A DNA stretch of 64,000 bases from Cyclaneusma minus (taxonomy: Eukaryota; Ascomycota; Leotiomycetes; Marthamycetales; Marthamycetaceae). The notes under the pieces were generated by a model, which was not told the DNA's origin, did not search any database, and saw nothing but the letters and a program-made list of their open reading frames with translations. The position numbers and the translations under genes are program-made. Shown one piece after another: positions 24,180 to 37,046 of this stretch. How positions within the stretch are numbered: position 1 is the first letter of the stretch; every line of letters begins with the position of its first letter. The stretch lies in assembly GCA_037179335.1 (NCBI GenBank), contig JAKZHN010000006.1:186001-250000 (forward strand), written 5' to 3'.

Positions 24180-27100
24180 ATGGCCAACGCCTCAACCCAC
24201 ACATCGCCAAGGCGGCTCGGAAACGAGATGTCCTCCTACGGCTCCTACAATAATTATGCCAGCCAGCAGCACCCCTCTTCGCCCCAGTACAGCCAGGGTC
24301 TGCGGCCAGCACCAGCACGGCGACAGCCAACGAGTGGCTATCAAGACGGTATGTCTCAATGCTCCCCGGAGCTTTGCACCTGCAATAACCGTCCATATTC
24401 CTGCGCATGCTCTCAGCCAACATTCGGGCGCAGCTGCTGTCGCATGGTCGTACAGCAGCCAGCCTCAAACCCCCGCTGAGTGCATCTCACGAGAAAGGAT
24501 TCATATCCCGCTGACATCCGCTTCCCTCTGCAGCCTCTCGCCAGAACGGTCGCCCCCAATACCAGGCCCAGAGCCAGAGCTACAATAGCCACAACTACAA
24601 GAACCCGCATTACACCATGAGCGGGGGAGACTACCAGCGGCCTCGGTTGGGGGCTACCTTTTACCCTTCGGGCAATGACGACTATTACATGCCGCCCGAA
24701 GTCATCTCCCCTCTCCCGCAGCGGTAAGTTTCGCCTCCGGGAAATGGCGTGCACGGGTATGCTGATGCTTTGCGCTATGTCAGTGTGATGCCAGAAGTGC
24801 CCGAGAACATGCAACAAGGCCTCGCAAACCTCGAACTCGAAGCCAGAAGAGAAGACGCTCGCTCTGGCAGCATGTCGACGTCTAGCTACAGTAACAACGG
24901 CTATGCGCCACCTCTCCAACAACAGCATGCTGCTGCTGATAGGGGATACACGGCGAATTACGAACATACGAATGCCTCGGCTTACCAGAATGTTAACAAA
25001 GGCCACAAGTTGCAGCCTGGATACAATAACGATAGGGGTCTGGAATCGCCACGATTTACTCCTTTCCCGAAGCTGCAGAACCCAGGCCCGAATGTGCCGC
25101 CCTCGGACGATGAGAAGGAGGACATCTTGGACCGGGCGCGCCAGGAGGTTCTGTCTTTCAACGACCCGGAAATGCAACTGGCATGGGCACAAGACGCTCT
25201 TAACTGGTGCGAAGTAGCAGCGCAAAATGCTGCGCGGGCTGATTCAGGACCACGATCCGTGACGCCGAAAATCGAGCACCAGCTGCGAGAGGATGCGATC
25301 AGCATCGTCAATTTTCTCGCCGAGCAGACCCACCCGAAAGCCGACTTTATCAAAGCCATGTGGCTTGAGTTTGGGAAGTTTGGCATGCGGCTGGATAAGA
25401 AGGAAGCATTCCTGGGCTATCGGAGAGCGGCGTTTAAGGGATATGCGAGAGCCGAGTACAGGATCGGAATGCAGTACGAAAGCTCGAATGAGCCCCAGAA
25501 GGCCATCAAGCACTACATGCGAGGTGTTGAGTTGAAGGATTCTGCGGCGAACTATCGACTGGGCATGATGACATTATTGGGACAGCATGGTCAGCGTCAG
25601 GATGCTCGTCTGGCTATTGAGCGAATTCGATTTGCTGCGGATACAGCGGATGAGAATGCACCACAAGGAGCATACATCTTTGGCATGCTTTTGGCTCGCG
25701 AGCTGCCCAAGATCGATGTTCCAGAACACATCCTACCGATGAACACGAACGATGCGAAGATGTACATCGAAAAAGCCGCATATCTCGGATTTGCAAAGGC
25801 TCAGGCAAAGATGGGTCAAGCGTACGAGCTTTGCCAGCTAGGTTGCGACTTCAACCCAGCCCTATCATTGCACTACAATGCTCTAGCATCTCGTCAAGGA
25901 GAGCCAGATGCCGACATGGCAATCAGCAAGTGGTTTCTGTGCGGTTACGAAGGAATCTTTGAGAAGAACGAAGAGCTCGCCTTCACATATGCCCAACGAG
26001 CAGCTCAAACCCAAATGGCCACCGCCGAGTTCGCAATGGGTTACTTTTACGAGATCGGCATGTACGTGCCATCAGATCTCGTCGTAGCTCGAAGCTGGTA
26101 CCAAAAGGCAATGGAGCACGGCAACAAAGACGCCCAAGGGCGAATCGATGCACTTTCACTCAACCGAACTCTCTCCAAGAAGGATCACGAGCAAGTAGCC
26201 ATTTCGCGGATTAAGTCGCAGTACGGTTCTCAACGAGGCGGTCGCCCACCACGCTTCCAACAATCAGAAGCACCACCGATGCCTGTGATGATGGAGAACA
26301 GCACACCCATGCCCGACCCCTCAACACGCCACTCCACCGCGCCCCCTAACCGTCAAGGTCTGAACCCCAACGGCGGACCTCCCCAACGCCCCAAATCCGC
26401 TGCCCCCTATCCCCACGACGACAGCCCCTCCCGAAACAACCCACAATCATCCCAATTCCAATCCGCACACTACAACCCCAACATTCGCCCCACCTCCGCC
26501 TTCTCCGGCGCTACCCAGCAATCCGACCGTCCTAACAGTAATTCCGCCTTCATGATCAAACCCGGCCCGCCCCAACACGCCAACACACTGCCTCCCAGGC
26601 CACAAACGAGCCTCATGAGTCCAGGCTGGGAACCGCAATCACAGGGGCGTCCGCAATCGCAACAACCTGGTGGTCCGAGACAGAATAATCCGCCGGAAAG
26701 GGCGCCGACGTTGCCGAATTTGGATTTCGGTCCTAGTTTGGGAGGTGGGCCACCGCCGCCTCAGAAGGGTCCGGCGCCGAATCGCGGACCGGCTGCAAGT
26801 TCGGGGAGCCCGTATCCGAGTATGCCGAGCCGGAAACCGGTTGGACCAGGCGGTGCTGGGAACGGACCTGCGGCTGGACAGCAGCAGCAGCAGAGGAGAG
26901 ACCCGACTCCTTCTGGACAGCAGCGACGGGGGAGCGCGCAGCCGCCAAGTATGTCTGGTGGGCTTAATGGACCCGGTACACCTGGCCCTGGCAGAGATCA
27001 AAATGGTAGGGCGATGTCGAGCTCAGCGTTCGTGGCTTCGGTCAACACTACAAACACAACGAGCAGTTCGAATACGATGACGAGCACGCAGAGTGCACAA

Positions 27101-27253
27101 GCGCTGCAGCAAAAGAAGGGACCGGCTACTTTTGAGGCGATGGGGATTCCGAAGACGAAGGATGAGAGTGAATGTGTAAGTTTTGCTCGCCCGTCTGACA
27201 TTGAGAAGATGAATCTGTGGCTGATTTTTGGGGCTGGATAGATTGTAATGTAA
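24180..27253 (+). CDS. Skt5/Chs4-like chitin synthase activator with Sel1 repeats and CaaX box
   Basis: Four exons, 24180-24348, 24534-24723, 24784-27175 and 27242-27253, give 920 residues. The N terminus is Gln/Tyr/Ser-rich. Sel1-type tetratricopeptide-like repeats span about residues 290-580, with typical blocks AEYRIGMQYESSNEPQKAIKHY, ANYRLGMMTLLG, AKAQAKMGQAYEL and AEFAMGYFYEIGM. A Pro/Gln/Ser-rich disordered region follows to about residue 870. Without the last intron the frame runs 22 codons further to a TAG; with a 66-nt intron (GTAAGT...GGATAG) removed, the protein ends DESECIVM, a CaaX box. Yeast Skt5/Chs4 activates chitin synthase III at the bud neck and is prenylated at a CaaX box, so the ending supports the call. 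Filamentous fungi have several such paralogues; which one this is remains open. Confidence 0.88.
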
Positions 27254-28104
27254 GGGGTCTAGTGACTCAAGGTACACAAGCGAATATTTCGCCGTACATA
27301 GTTTGGTACTGTAGTTTACTCGTGTAATTTTCCCCTGGTCTTCTGCTCTTCATAGCGAGCATTCTGTGGCGTTCGTGGGAAACTTGATACTCGCTCAATG
27401 GCATGGATTGGGATCCGGATACAGGGGCAAGTGGATGTGCAAAAACACACCCACTGCTTTACATAGAATTACAGGAATGTGTACATAGTGTGTGCACAAA
27501 GTGTGGATATTACAGCGCCATCGGATGGATACCAGGCGGTAAATTTTACAGCGTTCTGTCTCAAGAGATTTGCTTTCACAGTCCCCAGAATTGGCAGAAA
27601 CACGCCGAGAACAATGTCCTGCAGTTACCAAATGTAGGAAGTTCGCGCATACCAAGTGTCTGATAGCCTCAATTATGTTTCAAATTCAAAATGCCTCTTA
27701 TTGCTGTGCTGTCTATGCTGTGAAGTTGAAGGTGGAAGGCGCGGCACGTGAGCGGCTCGTCGAACTGCCACTAGCGCCTTTGAGCATAGCACCATTTCCG
27801 CAGCTGCCCGCCCTTCTTCAAAGTCCCTTCAAGTTCCTGATCACATCTCCGTCGGATTGCTCACCGTTCGACACATCATTTCATTGACTGAGCATTTCGC
27901 AGCGAAGTCCATCTGAGCACTGTCGACGCGTCCCAAGACTGTCATAACCGTCTGAACTCCACCACATCTTCTACCACTCCCCATTCGCCAGCACACTCCT
28001 CACACCTTCCAATCCCTCACCTCCGGATCATCACCACGAACCGGAGAGGCGAGGTGGAGAGGTGAGGGAAGGCAAGACTGAGGTGAAGTCCACAACTCGC
28101 AAAA
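27254..28104. other. Intergenic, no gene seen
   Basis: This holds the 3' region of the chitin synthase activator gene and the promoter of the Hop2 gene. The last 150 bp are rich in CCACC and CTTCC runs. No long protein-like frame or RNA gene is recognised. Confidence 0.5.
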
Positions 28105-29130
28105 ATGGCACCCCGCAAACCCACCGCCGCCGCCACAGCTGCTGCATCCCGCACCTCCACACCCTCCTCCGACATCCTCGCGCCCGTCTCCGAGAAAGTC
28201 GAGAAAAGCAGCAAAGCCAAAGCCAGCAAAGCTTCCAAAGCCTCCACCGCGGCGAAATCCTCCACAGCAGCCAGCAAGTCCGCAACCGGCGACAAAGAAT
28301 CAGAACAGCTGATCCTAGACTACTTGAATGCACAAAACCGGCCCTACAGCGCCACGGATGTGTCATCCAACCTTCATAACAAGGTCACAAAAGCAAAATG
28401 TGATAAATTGCTCAAGGACATGTGTGAGAGGGGCGAGGTGGCGGGGAAGAATGCGGGGAAGGCGTGGGTTTTTTGGAGAGTGCAGGTTTGTCTTTTCTCC
28501 CTTCTTTTCTGTCTCCGTTCGCGATCCTGTGCTGCAAGTTGAGAGAATGGGAGGTGAGACATGTAGACCTTGTGTGGAAAGGATGGAAAAATCGGATTGA
28601 TTGAATGAATCATTGGTGCTGACGAGTGGGGATTGGGTAGGATCCTAACGACGCAGCAACGCCTGAACAACTGGCCGCCTGGGACACCGAGATCGCGGCC
28701 TTGCGCGAGAAGCTGCCTGGGTTGAAGACAGAACACAAAGCCAAAGGCGCAGCTCTGGCGGCGCTGCGTGAGCAACCTAGCATGTCAGCCCTCAAAGCAA
28801 ATGTGGCTCAGTTGGAGCAACGCAAGAGGGAGATGACAGAACGACTCGAGAAATTGCGGAAAGGGGAGGTGAAGGCTGTGAGTGAAGAGGAGAGGGAGAG
28901 GGTGGCGAGGGAAGAGAGGTATTGGAAGAGCAAGGGAGAGGCGAGAGCGAGGGCGTGGAGGGAGGTCGAGGGCATGGTGCTGGAGGGGGGGATTGGGAGG
29001 CAGGAGCTTATGGTTCGTCGTGACTGTTCCTTTCTGCGAGTTGAGGTCAATTTGATGAGAGAGATGAGTGCTGACAGATGTGTCGAAAATGTAGGAGAAA
29101 TTGGGTATTGATGATGAGGGTGAAGACTGA
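28105..29130 (+). CDS. HOP2: Homologous-pairing protein 2 (Hop2/TBPIP family)
   Basis: Three exons, 28105-28485, 28641-29012 and 29095-29130, give 262 residues. An Ala/Ser/Lys-rich head of about 60 residues precedes the winged-helix domain: SEQLILDYLNAQNRPYSATD, NKVTKAKCDKLLKDMCERGE and NAGKAWVFWRVQ are hallmark stretches of the Hop2/TBPIP N-terminal domain. A long coiled coil follows (EIAALREKLPGLKTEHKAKG through VAQLEQRKREMTERLEKLRK), then a Trp-containing segment and a short acidic end. Family knowledge: Hop2 works with Mnd1 to help Dmc1/Rad51 strand exchange in meiosis, so the gene implies sexual recombination ability. The second donor (GTTCGT) is weak; the acceptor was chosen because it gives EKLGIDDEGED, similar to the family's usual end. 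Confidence 0.88.
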
Positions 29131-32100
29131 GCGCCGCACCCGTTGGTGGACAGGACACCGCCTCTTTACGCTATTCTACGAAAGCCGGTTCCCTACGGCC
29201 GATCTTTGGCTTGCAAGACGAGTGTATGGAGGGCGCTGAGTTGCGTGCGGCGCGGCAGGTGGATTCTCGCATCTGTTTTTTCGCATTTGGCTGGCTGGGT
29301 CTGAGATTTTGAGGGAGGTGAGCGAATTGCTGGAGGACGAATTTCATGAATCCTTACCTAGAGAACATTGCTGCCACATACATACATCATCTTGCTGCAC
29401 ATCGCTTTTCCGCGTTCCGAAGGAGCCCGCATAATACGATGAGATAGCATCAAAGTACCTTACCCACGTGTTCATCGCTGTGCGCGTGATGTTGCATATC
29501 CAATCTTTCACATTTCCTTTTTTTTTTCCGACTACAGCTTCGGACTTCCTTTGCCTGCGATCATAAGAGTGGATATTATTGGAACTCTGAGCTTGATGGC
29601 TTGCCATTCTCCTCCTCCTTCTTCCTGCCCTTTATTCTCAAACTCATTCCACATGCCTGACACATTTGTCAAACTGGACTGTTCAATAGGCCGAGTTCGC
29701 GACTCTCGACCGCTCTTTCGTCGCAAGCCCCAGCGCTGTTCATCCACAGGGCTTCCTCTCCCCTCCCATCTCTCCATCTCCCATCTTTCTATCTCTCCCG
29801 CGCAGCCTCGACCTGTTCTTTTTCTCATTATTCGTAGGCCTTCGGTCTCCTCTCCCATATCTCACATCCTGCATCCATTCCCTCCGCTTGCGTTTCGCCT
29901 TAGTGAACACCTCAGACATTGCTCTGGTTTTTACCATCCATTTTATTGAAGTCCGCTTACTCTTACCTTTGGTCCGTTACCCCCATCTGCTATTTATCAT
30001 TTACCATGGGTTTTCGAATTGTGCGTTTTTTCGAGTAGATATGCGGAAAATTTACTGAAAACAATGTTTATTGTTTGCTTGTGAAACAGTATCAAGTGCC
30101 TACTGTGATATAAATTTCATACACGTATGTATCCACTTCTTGAGTTTTAAAATTTTTATATGCATGTGCGGTAAAGGACTGAATTTGCGGCTTCGCCGTT
30201 CACTGTTCTATTCTGCAGATGTTTTCGGTGTACTAGCTGTGGCGCAGAAGGGTCGTGTGACAGACAGCCTTCGGCCAGAAGCTTAAAAGTGTGGATGTAT
30301 TGAATCATGTAACGTCGAGGGATTCCAGCAATGACATGATTTGCGGGAGGCACGAGCTTTCCCGGTGTTACTCAAGTCCAGATTTTATTGACTAGGTTAG
30401 TATAAAGCGTGGAGAGTTATGGGGACATGAGTATATTAATTACACGAACCTATTATGGTTGATGGCGGTATGGATAATGGACCATGGTTTGATGGCGAGA
30501 GGGAGGGAGGGGCGACGGGGATTGATAGGTTAGAGCCTGGGCTTAGCCTCTGAAATGGGAAGAGCTTGAAAATTAGGTAGGTAGATGATAGAGCGGGCAC
30601 TACGCGGTTGGCGAAGCAGAAGCTGGGGAAAACATTGAACGGAAGTGCATGGATTAGGACGTGAAGATTGACTAGGTACTTTTCCTTGCTATGGAAGGTC
30701 TGGGAAAGAGGGGTGAATTCTTATGGCGTCAATGGAAGCGAGAGCCGAAGAGATTGAAGAAACTTGAAAACGATGATCAACTCTTGATACTTTTCGAGTC
30801 TTCCATCGAGGAAGATCAGTGATCCGCCGTGTCGGCGCCGGTAGGCTTTGATCTCGTATCTCGATTCTCGAAGTCTGAATACACATTTATGCAGCTGTAT
30901 GCGACGGAGGAGGGAGAGAGATTCCGTCGATACAATCCTCGACTTCCCAGTCAAAATTCGCAAGGATACCTATCCAACCATGTTCGGAAACTTCATCAAA
31001 ATGATTGTTGGTCTTTTGCAAGATAGATGGCGTCTGGGGAAGCTTGCTGATGGCTTGTCGATCACTTGGAACGGTGTGCACGGCAGAATAACGTGGCCGC
31101 GGGGAGGACTTGTGGGGTAGTGGTTGGCTGAGAGCTGTTGATGTATCGAGGATGTTGTCACGAGGACATCTGGATCAATTGAGGCTAAGGAGGTAGTCAG
31201 GCCCAGGTTTGTCGTTGCAAGGGGTGGGTAGATCTTGAATGTCGCGAGACGGAAGAACTGTGTGGCTGCTGGATGTTCTGGAATGTAGAGTAAGAGTCGG
31301 AGAGATGCTTGGGAGCATGGGAAGGCAAGCAGATCTCTTGAGCGCGGAGTGATTAATGATCATGTATTGTGGCTGTGTTGAGGGCAGGCTGGGCAGCCCT
31401 CCTGATATTGGTGATATGATGGCATGAGATCTAAATGATACGTGTTGTGGCTGCTTGATGCGTAATCAGCATTGATGAGAGGTTTCACCAAGCCTCATGG
31501 GTGTCTTGTTCAGATGCCTAAGGGATACTTGGGAAGTAACAATAGCATGGTATTCTAAGTTTCTGGTTATGAGGGCCATGATTAGGAGGAAAGCTGAGTA
31601 TGGCGTTGTCAACAGCTCGAATGCCGGGAATAGCTTCAGATATCGGGAATAGTTTCAAGAGTGCAGACGGAGATAACTTGAGACATCAACAGTCTGGATT
31701 GGACAAAACGACAAGGAGCTACCTCCGAACCGCAGTGAGATGACGTTAGAATTGGGTTGTGGCCCAGAAGACTCTTGTCGGGAAGTATTCCTGATTTAAC
31801 AGATATCTCGATGATCCTTGGTCATGGGGACTGTGACTGACATGGAGAAGTGGAGTCTCCCCACGGGTCATTCTCAAACATTTGGAAGCTCTAGCGCTGT
31901 TCAGCAAGGCATGCGTTGAACATGTCCTGTATATTCCAAATCGTGGTTCCGAAAAGGCCCTAGCGTGAGTTGGAAGGCATCACGAGACGTGGGGTGGACA
32001 AGACATCAGATGGTGGCTGCAAGGGTCCAAGTGAGCATCGATGGACGAGGACGTGGGAGGATGATAACTAGCTACCTCTTAGCTCTCCCGCTTCGCAGTA

Positions 32101-33476
32101 AAAGGCTGTATTTCTCGTTGATTTGTCAGTTTAGTTTGTAAAACAAAGGTGGCTGTGGAATATACAGTAGGATGACGAAGCTGATGTCAAATACTGGTAA
32201 CTGGCTGCTGGAGGGTCTTTTCCGTCTCTCTCCGTATTTCTCCATCTTCCATCTCACATCTCACCAAGCTCTCTTAAGCCGCTTCTCGACTTTTGACTGC
32301 GCTTGAAGCGCGTATGCAGCCAAACACGGTCCGGGAATAAGAGAAGCTTGGCCTCTTCGTAGCGGATTCCAGTTTGGCCTTCACGCTCACCGATGTTGTA
32401 GTCTGATCTTTCTCCTTCCTCTCGGCCGCGTTTACCACAGTTTGCCAGATCCGGATCTCGTCATATCGCATCCTTGGTTGTTGGTCCCTTCAATCGACGA
32501 ATATCTCCCGCTGCTCGCCATCCGGGTCCCACTTACATCGCGCTGCAACACCTCGGTCCGCGTGTAGCCTATCTGCTGGTTATCATCTTACCCGTTGCCC
32601 CTCCCGATCAACTCCAAGTCTCGCGGTTCAGTCGTTCCGCTGCGCTTTTGCTAGTCGAAGTCTGCGCTACCTCGAAGACCGCAGTTCGTCGTTGTCGAAT
32701 CTAAGCGTGGCCCTTGCAACATTCCTCTGATACTGGCAGAGCGGAAGGACGGCGACACAAGAATATCTCCGACGGCGCACAACCAGCGCGGGCCGCATCA
32801 TCGAGGGGATCGCTTTTCTCCGACGGACACAGAGACTGGCTTAAGGGATACAAGAGGCCGACTCGTCCCACCGATTGAGGTACCGTGGCAGTCTCCAAAC
32901 GAACTCGGCCCCCTCGAATCTTCATTCTCCAGGACTTCATCGGGCGGACTGCCACCAACTGCCACCAACCGTGGACCGTGATACTATTTCGAGGACACTC
33001 AAGCGTGCGGCGTTGAGCTTGGTCGATAGTTGAGAACGGACACAGAAATTGGCGGCGTTGGTTCCCTTTAAGCGGGGATTCTTGGCTTCGCTCTGCCTTA
33101 CCGCCTTCTGGTTGCCGGCGACGCAGACCGCTGAGAGCGCCTCCAGCCCTCATCCCGGCTCTGTTTAATTGATACTGCCTGCACCGAGCCAAGGCACCAA
33201 ATCCAAGACTGCAAAAATAGAGGAGCCCTCTCCCAACCTCACTCCGATAATTATTCGCCTCCGAAAAGCAACTGCCGCGATTATTTAACCTTGAACAGCG
33301 AGGTGGCCATTTTCCTCCCGCATTGCCACAAACCTCCGTCCTGCCACAATCTTCCCCTCATCTTCTGCCTCACCGGCGCCCAACCGCAGGCGCTCACAAG
33401 ACCCCACCGATCTCCCTGCAACACCACACTCACTTCCTCGCCACCGACTGTTGCTGCTCTCTCCTGTCCTTCTACC
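29131..33476. other. Long intergenic region upstream of the CCCH gene
   Basis: No gene is supported over 4.3 kb. Frames of 60-160 codons exist on both strands (for example 29551-29949 and 32701-33192), but their composition follows base composition and they lack motifs and introns. A CT-rich segment at 29590-29940 and another at 33300-33470 look like transcript leaders or promoter tracts. Such long upstream regions are common for regulatory genes in filamentous fungi. I did not find tRNA genes. Confidence 0.5.
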
Positions 33477-35494
33477 ATGATCAGTAACGCTCCCCTTACC
33501 CAACCTCATCTACGAACCAGCGGCCCTGCCAACACCCACATAATGCCGGCAGAGTACCACCGACACCAGAGCTCCGGCTCTCTGAATATCCCCAACGGCC
33601 TCGGACCGCAGAACGGACAGCCGCAGATCCCGATGGTGCCTGCTTCACAACGATTCGACGGCCCCAGGAGTCCGCCAAACGCGAACAAACAAAGTGAGTT
33701 TGTCTCGAGCAATTCCCCGCAATTGTCTCGGCTGGGTGGTTGCTGATCTCCGTGCGCCAACAGATACCTCGCACGTACCGTGCAAATTCTACAGACAGGG
33801 CGCCTGCCAGGCCGGAAAAGCCTGTCCTTTCGGTCATGACTTGGCGACTTCTGCGGAGACGGTCTGCAAATACTTTGCAAAGGTAGGATTTGGCTGGCGG
33901 GCTTCTTCACTTCTGCCAAAACTAATGATGCGTTCAGGGTAACTGCAAATTCGGCCCGAAATGCGCAAACATCCATATCCTCCCCGATGGCTCCCGAGTC
34001 AACTACCAGAAGAACGGAGCCATTAGTCTCGCTCGAACCCCTTTGAACATTGGCGGACGAGTGAACCCCGATCAGTATCATGGAAACTCTGCTCTTACAA
34101 ATGGCTTCATGCATGCAGGCAATGCACCATACGGTCAACCATATGGACGTTTCGGCGAAGAGAACTTCCCGCCCATGCCCGTCCGCGACACGGGTATGGA
34201 CAATATGGGCATTCCCACTATCGAGGCCAGCTACGCATCGCATCCCGGCTCCCAGTACGGATCGCCCAGAGAAGACGAATACTTCAGCAGGGCACAGCTT
34301 GGCCTGTCTCCTATGAACAATAAAGGACTGAGTGTGCTGGATGCGCCTCTCCCTTCGTCTTTCGACAGTAATGGAATTTCAAACATCGCGAAGCAGGGAA
34401 AATTGGCGGCATCTGTTCCATCAAGGTTCGGATTTGAGTCGCCACCACAATCCCTAGGCTCTGCGAAAGATGGAAGGACTTCGGAAGCCCTCAAGAACCT
34501 ACACAGCTCGGCATTTGGCGACGACACTCGTGACCGATTCAATGGCATTGCAAGCTCACCACCATCCGGCTTCGGTGATTCCGACTTCTTCGGAAAGAGA
34601 CCAATGCATTCACAGAGATTTTCAAAGACCAAAATCATGTCATCCAGCGTGCCCAAGTATGCTATGGCAGCCGACAAGGACTGGGAAGCCGATTTCGCAT
34701 ACGAAGAAGAATTTCTCCCCGACAGTCTCAAGGATCTCCTAACCCCACAAGAGAAAGCCCGTCGCGATTCTCGCAACGCAGACGAGGAAGGCCGCCCCAT
34801 CCTAAACGGCAGCGGTGCCGGCACCCCCTACGACTCGTCCAGCAAATACGGCTCTCCCTCCAACGCTAGCCCCTCCCGCTGGGGTCCCCTATGGGAACGC
34901 AAGCGTCTCGAAGACGAAGAAAAGGCCGTCGCCGCCTCGCGCGGCGCCATGTTCGGCCACGTCGGCTCTCCTCTTCGCAACTCCACAGGCGCGTCGCCCA
35001 TTCAGCGCGCCATCAGCCGCCCCGGTACCGGCTCCGGTGACTTGTCGCCCTACATGGCTTCTCCCCCGCGCCAATCCTCCATGTCGATAATCTCGCAACA
35101 ACTGCAACGCACACGTCTCGCACGCGCCGAATCTAGCGCGAGCAGCGGCGATGCGGGACCGACGAGTCGACCTGCTACATCGAATCCGATTGGTACGCCT
35201 GCTGCGGCTACGCGGCCGGAACAGGATCGTACGGTGTCGAGTAGTAGTATTCCGCAAAGTGGCAGATTTACGACGCCGATCGATGAGGAGCAGGGGGATT
35301 TTGTGTTTAGCATGGAGGAGGAGGAGGAGAAGGAGGGGAAGAGGAATAGTGGTGGGGGCTGGGGGTATGCGGAGAAGGCGAGGAGTCCGAGGTTGAATGC
35401 TATTGGGAGCTCGCGGAGCAATGGGGCGAATGGCCACGCTAGTACTACCAGCAATGGTGGTGGTCTTGATGGCATGTTTGGCACTACCCGTTGA
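33477..35494 (+). CDS. Tandem CCCH zinc-finger protein, Lee1-like
   Basis: Three exons, 33477-33693, 33764-33882 and 33938-35494, give 630 residues. Two CCCH fingers of spacing C-x7-C-x5-C-x3-H span exons 2 and 3, about residues 77-130: CKFYRQGACQAGKACPFGH and CKYFAKGNCKFGPKCANIH. An intron splits the second finger. The remaining 500 residues are Ser/Pro/Gly-rich and mostly disordered, with one conserved-looking acidic block, EEEFLPDSLKDLLTPQEKAR, about residues 345-364. Fingers of this type usually bind RNA; fungal Lee1-like proteins have this two-finger architecture but a poorly defined role. The C terminus is Gly/Ser/Asn-rich with a run of Glu (MEEEEEKEG). The start is the only ATG in frame before the first intron that follows the pyrimidine-rich leader. 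Confidence 0.85.
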
Positions 35495-36509
35495 TGCAAC
35501 ACCCCGAGAGCATTTCCCTTGAACGATTCCCGTCGGCTTTTTACGATACCCCCGGATTTCTCCCTGAGCATCTCCCACAACTCCTTCTCCTGCACCAAAA
35601 ACTCACTCACGACTTACGAGCCGAACGCATTATAAAAAGGGCTCGAAAACGAGCCTACCAACCAAAAGAAAAGGAAAATCGGCACGGTCACCAAAACAAT
35701 CACGGAATACACAAAACATCGCTTAGCGTTGCGACAGCAAGCGTTTTACGAAACAGCTATTCGCGAGTCACAAAATATTTATATACAGCACGCGAACCAA
35801 GCACACCATGCATTACTCCTGGCGTTCGGCATGGCGCTTCTTTTTGGGGGGACTTTCTCCTCTGGTAATCTTTTCACACGGACTTTACGAAGCTATCAGG
35901 CTCGCTTGCTTTGCTCATCGTCGCGGAGGATACTCACCCGTCTCCTCCGTCTGCCATCTTCGGTCTTTGATTTTTATTTTTTTTTGGGTTTGGTTCGCAT
36001 GGATCTGGCATTTTGCGGGTGCGGGATTTACTTTTGCATTCACTTGCTGCACACATGGAGCCCGGGTAGGATGCGAATACTATGCTTTTCGCGGACCTGG
36101 GATGGCATCGTGGTTTATTTCGAAGGAGGCTTGACGGGTGGATTTGCGCGGCTGCACGGCGGTTAGTCTGATCCTTGCGATGGGTGAAATGGATGAAATG
36201 GACGAGGCAGACAGCGAGCGAGCAAGCATGCATGAGGGAGGATAGCTAAGAGACATGGTGCACTCGCGCAGCCTATATGATGAGAGACTAATAGAACTCG
36301 TTTTGACAAGTAGGATCGGGGTTTTGAGATGGTGGTGTGTGGCTGTGGCGTGATATGCGGTGTCGTTAAATTTTAAAAGGGGGCGAGCTAAATCCTAACT
36401 GAAGTTTTGAAATCGTATATAGACTAAGCTTGTATATCCTGAGCCCGCCACTTTGATTATACCCAATCACTCGGACTACGATCAGCTACTCGGAATACTC
36501 CAAATCACT
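35495..36509. other. Intergenic, downstream of the CCCH gene
   Basis: No gene is supported. The frames at 35491-35868 and 35729-36166 have no recognisable features and probably lie in 3' untranslated sequence. Just before the transposon at 36518 the sequence repeats short motifs such as CGGAATACTC and CACTTTGAAATA. Confidence 0.45.
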
Positions 36510-36517
36510 TTGAAATA

Positions 36518-37038
36518 GGGAATGGCTAAATCGCTACCCAGATTTTAAAATCGCAGAAAAAAATTCCCGGATTAGGAATAGCGCAGGCGTAAAGCGGTGG
36601 CCCGTGCACCGCCCCGTAATAAAATTGGTATTTTCGACTTTTTCGCCACAATAATATATATATAATTTATATTGGCTTTTATATTTATAAATCCCAAATA
36701 ATTGGCTTTTTAACAAAGTTTGTTTTATTAAGAAAAATTAAATATAGCCCAAAATATAATTATTTTGGGAAAATTATATAAAAAATGCATTTTATTTTGT
36801 TTGAAAGCCAAATTTTCAATTAATTATATAAATTTAATATATTTATAATTGAAAATTTCCGAGTTTTATAAAAACCAAAAACCCGAGCTAAGAAACCCTA
36901 ATTTACAGATTTTTATTAATTAAATTGTAAATTTTATTCCGGGGCGACGCACGGGCCACCGCTTCGCGGCTGCGCTATTCCCAATCCGGGAATTTTTTTC
37001 CGCGATTTTAAAATCCCAGGAGCGATTTAGCCAGCCCC
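36518..37038. mobile_element. 521-bp inverted-repeat element (MITE-like) with 8-bp target duplication
   Basis: The two ends are inverted repeats of about 108 bp: GGGAATGGCTAAATCGCT at the left, and a right end that reads GGGGCTGGCTAAATCGCT on the other strand. Further inside, both share GATTTTAAAATCGC, AAAAAAATTCCCGGATT and GCGGTGGCCCGTGC. The interior is AT-rich with no coding capacity. The flanks carry an identical 8-base direct repeat TTGAAATA at 36510-36517 and 37039-37046, the length expected for hAT-superfamily transposition. Most mismatches between the ends are A in the left copy against G in the right one, consistent with mild RIP. It lies between the CCCH gene and coatomer alpha and disrupts neither. 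Confidence 0.85.
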
Positions 37039-37046
37039 TTGAAATA

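Noticed and set aside
24413..25225. Minus-strand open frame of 270 codons
   Set aside because: It lies antisense to exons of the Skt5-like gene, whose protein repeats are unmistakable.
32701..33192. Minus-strand open frame of 163 codons
   Set aside because: Composition follows base composition, there is no motif or homologous block, and it lies in the long leader/promoter region of the CCCH gene.
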